Below are positions 58,660 to 64,000 of a DNA stretch of 64,000 nt, in pieces (position 1 is the stretch's first letter; the number at the start of each line of letters is the position of its first letter). The position numbers and the translations under genes are program-made. The DNA is from Manduca sexta. Lineage: Eukaryota > Arthropoda > Insecta > Lepidoptera > Sphingidae. The stretch covers positions 1,842,727-1,906,726 of the forward strand of contig NC_051123.1 of the NCBI RefSeq assembly GCF_014839805.1. Direction: 5' to 3'. The notes beneath the pieces were generated by a model that worked only from the letters and a program-made list of their open reading frames with translations, had not been told where the DNA came from and ran no database searches.

Positions 58660-58868
58660 TGTGAATTTATCGCTCGCTTTAACGGTGAAGGAAAACATCG
58701 TGAGGAAACCTGCACATCTGAGAAGTTCTCTATAGGAATAACGAAGGTGTGTGAAGTCTACCAATCCGCACTACAGCGTGGTGGACTAAGGCCTAATCCC
58801 TGTCAGTAGTAGAGGAGGCCCGTGCTCAGCAGTGAGCAAGTATATAATACAGGGCTGATATTATTATT
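58660..58868 (+). mobile_element. SINE-A, 5'-truncated, with 13-bp target duplication
   Basis: It begins inside the family at TGTGAATTTATCGCTCGCTT, keeps TTTAACGGTGAAGGAAAACA, CCTGCACATCTGAGAAGTTC, GTGGTGGACTAAGGCCTAAT and the tail GGGCTGATATTATTATT. AAATAACATGCTT is exactly repeated at 58647-58659 and 58869-58881. The missing tRNA head together with an intact TSD indicates incomplete reverse transcription rather than later loss. Confidence 0.92.
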
Positions 58869-59039
58869 AAATAACATGCTTATGACAAAAAATAGGAAAG
58901 TGACACCAACTGTTACTCAAACTATTTCCGCGCTCAAACAAAAAGTCAATGAATGAGAGCTATTAGCATGTACGTATTACGTCGCGCGTTTTCTTTTCGT
59001 ACATAATTAGATAATTATCGAATAGAGTTGTCAAACTTT

Positions 59040-59152
59040 TTGTTTACTTGCTGGTGGTAGGATATATGTATTCGTCCGGATAGCAAACACCGTACATATG
59101 GTGTTAAAAACTGACATAGTGGCCTAGGTGTTACGTGTAAGGTTGGTGTTGT
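59040..59152 (+). repeat. Repeat D 5' part, interrupted by a hAT MITE
   Basis: CTTGCTGGTGGTAGGATATA, TCCGGATAGCAAACACCGTA, GTTAAAAACTGACATAGTGG and GGTTGGTGTTGT. The copy stops at the MITE insertion site at 59152 and seems to resume only briefly after 59351. Confidence 0.7.
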
Positions 59153-59343
59153 CAGTGGCGGCCCTAAATGTCGCAAGGCTCCAGGCGAAAGCAAAAAGAA
59201 ACAGACGCGAGGCCCCGGGCAGAGTAAAAAAACGTTCCCCTGTTTTAACAGTTTCGTCGGTAAGAACGTAAAAAAGGTCCTGCGAGGCACCGCGCGAGGC
59301 CCCGGGTGGTTGCCCGGTTCGCCTCCCGCAAAGGCCGTCTCTG
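59153..59343. mobile_element. hAT-type MITE with perfect 8-bp target duplication, nested
   Basis: The ends CAGTGGCGGCCCTAAATG and, from the right, CAGAGACGGCCTTTGCGG form an imperfect TIR. GGTGTTGT occurs at 59145-59152 and 59344-59351. The interior is GC-rich (CGCGAGGCCCCGGG occurs in two variants, near 59205 and 59290). Non-coding; the antisense 91-codon frame is spurious. A right-end-like sequence (CCTAAGGCCGCCTCTG) also lies at 44010-44025. Confidence 0.93.
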
Positions 59344-59399
59344 GGTGTTGTAGTTTGTAGTTATGGGAGTCCCAGCCCTATCTTATATGAATTAAACTC

Positions 59400-61600
59400 A
59401 AGGATGGTACTGGGTTAGTATGAATTTTCAAAGTTTTAGAATACGTTAATACACAGCGGCGTACTTAGGTGGTAATAGTTACAATTTAGTGGTCGTGCTG
59501 AATTAACAAAGGCGTAGGTCGCTTTTATATGGGAGGCATGGTGTGACACAGCGTTCTCGTATAACTACGCACGTGCACTTACATAGCAGTACAAGTGTGT
59601 GTCCCTACATCGCGTTCCGGTATCATCCTATATATCCTGTATAATTACTATGGAATTATACAATTGTTAATACGAACACAAAAGTTTAAATGTGATTTAA
59701 AATTTGTTCACCTAATTTTGTTTTTGACTGTTAAACGCAATACAACTACCATAGAATCACTCAAGACATTGTTTAAAGTCCTCGTATAGCTAAACAAACA
59801 GATTAAGTTGGAAGGTCGTTGCTAAATACATAGCATGTTAGGTCATCTAAAAGTATGACACAGTAATATAGCCTTTAATACCGTGTCATCTTCATTATCC
59901 AACTCGCAGTTTCGTTCGGAACCTGTTATATTATTTTAGTACGTGACATAATAAAGTAAAATATATCAAGACGGATAAATTCTTTGCAAATGAGTATTGG
60001 ATATAATCGAGAATAAAACGCAAAAAAGCGGTTTGTAAAGATTCGAATTTAAAAAATGAAGAAGCAAAGGTCGAAAGGTATACATCCAAAACTAACAAGC
60101 GGATAAATAATGAAAAACGATAAGCGATTTTTGTTAAGTTGTGATAGACGTAATTAAAAGAGTGTGACATAGTTAAAGCAGATTGTAAGCACAGAATAAA
60201 TAATATTACATAAATGATTTCTACTTAAAACATATTCAATTTTGCAAGATTCTATCAGAAATTTAGTTTTGTAACTCCAGACGTTTCAAAAACAAAGTCA
60301 TGGGCAAAAAGTAGCGATAAATAAGTTTGTGATTTAGCGGTCGCCCAGGTAAAACCGGTCATAATAATACCAAACGCAAACCAGTGATGTAAACAGTATC
60401 TCAGCACGCACCGTTTAGGGTCGCCAATTATAAAAAAAATAGGGACGTGATTCAAATCGATTCAATTCTTGCTGAGTTGAAATTTGCGTCTCAAAATTAT
60501 CTCATTTTGATCAACAGTAATTTTATAATTTGAATAGAAAAATATATTGCAAAATGCATTTTACAAAATTCTTACAACAAAGCAAATTTTATCTATTTAT
60601 AATTATGTGATTGATTAATAAAAAATATCAGTCTTTTTAATCGATAAAGGAATTTGTAAAAAAATTAATACGATTTGACAACCCTATAGTTGAGTGAACG
60701 ACAGGTCACGACAGCATGACGCCATCGGGTTATAGTGTTTTTTACTCTTGTATGAAAATGCTACGTAGTTTGTGGCTTAGGTGTCAATTTAGTGTAAATT
60801 CACCCTTATTGTTACCAAGTAAATCTTTATAGATTTAAAAATAAACTGTAATACGACGCAAATAATGTACCGAACACATAGTCCACTTACTTTTATGGGT
60901 ACTTTTGCCTTAATTTCTTAGGTCTTGATAAGACTTAAAAAAGTAAAGCTGCCGTTATAAGTTATAAATATTTTATACTTATTAATACAACCAACACATA
61001 ATCTTGACTTCGAATTTATATATAAGATTTGTAAGGCAAGTACTAGGAACTTTGAGACACAGGTAAGCATAAAAATAAAATCAAAAACTGATGCCTAACT
61101 AGAAACTCGTCAATGTATGTAATAATACAGTGAGCATGTTCTTTAAACCGTCCAATGTCTATGGCGCATTTTACGTTAACTTATAAAAGTAATTACATTA
61201 TTAAAGTACTATTGTGCCCTGAGATAGTCATTATTGAAATTATAGCATAGTCTCAATAACAAACAAGGAAATAACATTTTTCTTGAACTATGAACGCATC
61301 ATTTGAACAAAAAACTACATCATAAAATTCTTGTACCACTCTGTAATAGATCACAAATAGATGTAACAAAACATCTTTAAATTGCTATAATAATACAGTA
61401 GTAGACTAAACAATTTCGTGATGATTGTTTTGTTGTTAAAAAAAAGGTAGGCAGAGGTCTAAAAACTCTTTCTGATTCAAACGACTAACCACATACCATC
61501 AAAAGTAACAGTTCCTTTGCCTTTATAAAAAAGCGGCTTGTCAAAATTCCCGCCAAAAATCATAACCAAAGAAGTATTTTTTATTGTACGAAAAAGGTAA
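59400..61600. other. Intron of gene 2; no exon or element recognised
   Basis: AT-rich; frames of 64-79 codons have noise composition. No splice-bounded in-frame segment matched phase 1 on the minus strand on inspection. Confidence 0.4.
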
Positions 61601-61670
61601 AGGTTTTCAAACATGAAGTTTAGTCAGCCATTGCCTTATTCAAATCAATTAAAAAAAAATATATACATAC

Positions 61671-61898
61671 CGCTAGTGCTGTGGTTATCATGCTGCCTTG
61701 TGTACTCATTCCGCTCGGGAGAAGGTGCCAAATCACTGCCAATACCCGAGCTGCCGCCAGAAGACTCAAGTTTGCGTCGTGCATTTACACCCACGATATT
61801 CTGGTTGAGGCATCTTCTGGTGTCGATGTTGCTGAGGTTCCCCTTCTGCCGGTGTACCGTGTCGTAATCACGAGGTGGTAGGAGAATGGGACTCTTAC
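61671..61898 (-). CDS. Charged-tail protein, middle exon (exon 2 visible)
   Basis: 76 codons, too fragmented to appear as a long frame. The acceptor is AATTCTTCCAG, then the exon starts GTAAGAGTCCC; the preceding exon's G plus GT gives Gly. It reads KSPILLPPRDYDTVHRQKGN, LSNIDTRRCLNQNIVGVNAR, then a Ser/Gly run ESSGGSSGIGSDLAPSPE, and ends before donor GTATGT (phase 1). No stop occurs over the whole exon and the phase fits both neighbours. The exon start itself resembles a splice donor (CAG then GTAAGA). Function unknown. Confidence 0.8.
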
Positions 61899-62469
61899 CT
61901 GGAAGAATTTTGAATTTAGAATTATTAATTTATTTTTAATAATCGATTGCATGGAAATAATCGGGCCAGGAATGTGTTGAGTAATAATATTCTTAATCGT
62001 TACATAATTGATTTTTAATGATATGATCGTTTGAAATAAATATATTGGGACGTATTATTTTAATTTGTTCACAAAATGTTCATAAATTAATGCCTCTTTT
62101 TTGTAAAATAATGTTATTGGGTTTTTGATAAAATAAATTAAAATTAGTGACTTAAGTATCTATTTCAAAGCAGTGCAAGACTAAATTAATACCAACAAAT
62201 ATTATAAATAAATATAGACATTTACCTACAAGAAATGTATATTTTTTAAATACAATAATAAGCATTTTATTTCGCGTACATTCTTTCCCATGACTTATAA
62301 TGATTTTGAACACGTAATTTTGCACTCTTTATAACAGTAAAATGCTTTAATTCTTCCAGTGCGAACTTATAATTTTATTGTCTTTGTTTATATAAGCTAA
62401 TCTAATTAAGTAATAATTGAATATTCTCATGTACCTTGACTTATCATAAGTGCAACTATGTTCGCCTAC

Positions 62470-62660
62470 GTGATGAATAAAGCATTTTTATTTTTTTATT
62501 TTTATTTTATTTTTTTTAATATCATTATAATATTTTGTTCAAGTTTAATTTCGAAATAGGCTTAGTTTGAAACATAAAAGCATCACGAGAATTCATTAAT
62601 ATAAATTAAAAGAAATAAAAAACTTTATTTTTTTTTTTATTGAATAGTAATTTTTTAAAT
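62470..62660. repeat. A/T homopolymer-rich low-complexity tract
   Basis: Runs such as TTTTTATTTTTTTATTTTTA and AAAAAACTTTATTTTTTTTT, perhaps remains of retroposon tails. It lies in the intron between gene 2 exons. Confidence 0.6.
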
Positions 62661-62800
62661 CACATTAAAAATTTAAAATTGGAACTAAAAATAATGTGCA
62701 TAAATATGTACGTATCAAGCGTCTACATACAAACCAACTACGTGCAGTAAAGCGGCTACCTACGAAAACTGAAAAATCGACTGACCTAAACCTTTTTTAC

Positions 62801-63057
62801 CTGTCGACAACTTCTGCTTCAGTTCAGCAGCGAGACTGTCATATAAATTGGCGACGCATCTCTCCTCATTGCTTCCAGAATCTGATTCTCTGGACACTTC
62901 GCTCCCTAGGGAGGAGTCTGGCGGCTTCTTGGATGGCAAAGCGCCCCGCATTTGTAGCTTGCGTTCTATGTCCGCGAATTTCTTCTGGTTCTCTGGTCGT
63001 TCGATCAGGGCCTGGAGGTGCGTGTACAGCATCTCAGCGGTGTGGTCTGAATCGCAT
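62801..63057 (-). CDS. Charged-tail protein, first visible exon (possible PTB end)
   Basis: The minus-strand acceptor TTTTGCCCACAG precedes ATGCGATTC. The first base belongs to an upstream codon, and the frame reads CDSDHTAEMLYTHLQALIER, PENQKKFADIERKLQMRGAL, then Ser-rich SEVSRESDSGSNEERC and LYDSLAAELKQKLST before donor GTAAAA. The opening CDSDHTAEMLYTHLQAL looks like the last strand and closing helix of a PTB-type domain, which would place the domain in upstream exons beyond the window; that is inference. The three exons sum to 1569 in-frame bases, 522 residues plus stop. Confidence 0.8.
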
Positions 63058-63189
63058 CTGTGGGCAAAAGGAATTTGGTTAATTCTTATTTATGGTGGAC
63101 ATTTTGACGAGCCGTAATAAAAGGTATTTCTAAATATTACATTTGAATAATAGCATAATTAAAGGGTTGTAATTATAATTTATAGTTGA

Positions 63190-63445
63190 CTAGGTGTCGC
63201 TCGCGGCTTCGTCCGTTTGGAAAGCCTTTCTCGCTATAAAAGTCTCTAAAATACACAAATATAAAAAAATAGGTTAACAATTTTTTTTTCCCACGAAAGC
63301 AAATTATCACAATAAAGAATAGCCTATATTTCAATCCAGGACATGGTCTAGCCGTGAGCCAAACGGCCAAACCCGTTCAGATATTTCTACATTTACTTTT
63401 AACAAAGATCTTTAAACTTTCGCATTTATAATATTAGTAAAATAA
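63190..63445 (+). repeat. LINE-type 3' end (repeat G)
   Basis: GACTAGGTGTCGCTCGCGGC, AATAGCCTATATTTCAATCC, AAACCCGTTCAGATATTTCT and CTTTCGCATTTATAATATTA. The full expected order is present, so this is a good reference for the family. Confidence 0.65.
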
Positions 63446-63459
63446 GAAGTAAGATGACA

Positions 63460-63602
63460 GTGACCGTTTTGAGCCGAAGTTCGTAACTGGTTAGTGGGAT
63501 GCTCTTAACATGGTCGCTTAATTTTCAAGGGTTGCGAGCAGCGAAGGCGTTCACTCAAAAGTCCAGGGTGTTTGTATTATCCAGGTCTTGCCAGGCCAAC
63601 AA
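63460..63602 (+). repeat. Repeat H copy
   Basis: GACAGTGACCGTTTTGAGCC, GTTCGTAACTGG, TTTTCAAGGGTTGCGAGCAG and GGTCTTGCCAGGCCAAC parallel 16067-16260. Confidence 0.55.
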
Positions 63603-64000
63603 AAATATAGTAAGGTTAAAAAAGAATAGGTCCCCTTCCTTGAAATACCCAAGAAAACAAACACTTGAGTAGTAAGATCTACCACTCACATTAATTATTT
63701 TCGAGAATATTCAAAATCTGATCGTGTCCATTATTTAAATTAAATACTTAAGTAAAAGCTTATCTCAATGAATTTCTACACAACTAAAGAATAGCTGGGA
63801 AGTATAAAATAACTATTCGGGGGAAAGTGGCGCCCTCGTTTTGCGAAAACAAACCATTATTAATTAAAAGCATTTGGAGTTATAATTTACTACTTTTACT
63901 CACGACAGGCATTTTAATACTTTCCTATGTATTGTTTTTTAAAAGATTTATTCTCTCATTCGCTTTAGATAAGGTTCATTCGTTAAAACTTTTATGGTTT

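Noticed and set aside
1..64000. CRISPR array, operon, phage or bacterial insertion sequence
   Set aside because: No regularly spaced repeats, Shine-Dalgarno-led gene clusters or prokaryotic transposase genes; gene structure is clearly eukaryotic and spliced.

Overview
The window looks like nuclear DNA of a moth or butterfly. It is AT-rich and intron-rich, its coding exons are short and separated by kilobases, and it is packed with repeats of lepidopteran character: tRNA-derived SINEs, MITEs and RTE-type LINE tails. No bacterial, organellar or viral gene was found. Species cannot be fixed from the sequence alone.

Only two protein-coding genes can be supported, both spliced, in the right-hand third, and convergent. 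Gene 1 (+ strand, six exons between 44122 and 51203) joins in a single open frame of 1022 residues. It encodes a PTB/PID-domain adaptor-like protein with Ser/Pro-rich linkers, an unusual repeated cysteine segment and a Pro/Ala/Arg-rich end. Its first visible exon follows an acceptor AG, so a 5' exon probably lies upstream; a CpG-rich stretch ending in ATG then GTGAGC at about 5890-6237 is one candidate. Gene 2 (- strand, exons 63057-62801, 61898-61671 and 55512-54428) joins into 522 residues. It has a possible PTB C-terminal helix at its start and a long Arg/Glu/Asp-rich charged tail; its 5' exons lie beyond the right edge.

Region by region: 1-44 kb is repeat-rich and gene-poor and may be a long first intron of gene 1 or intergenic DNA. 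It holds a large palindromic element at the left edge with an asymmetrically deleted relative at 17 kb, a hAT MITE with a perfect 8-bp target duplication, a TA-flanked element with 147-bp inverted repeats, two copies of another TA-flanked MITE (one with an internal 33-bp tandem expansion), Harbinger-like MITEs, three SINE families in many copies, RTE LINE tails and GC-rich unassigned islands. 44-52 kb is gene 1 with its 3' UTR. 52-54 kb is intergenic with SINE and LINE pieces. 54-64 kb is gene 2, whose introns carry SINEs and a nested hAT MITE.

Family labels SINE-A/B/C and repeat D/E/F/G/H are mine and only mark copies I matched to each other by eye. TE boundaries without a target duplication are good to roughly 10-20 bases.
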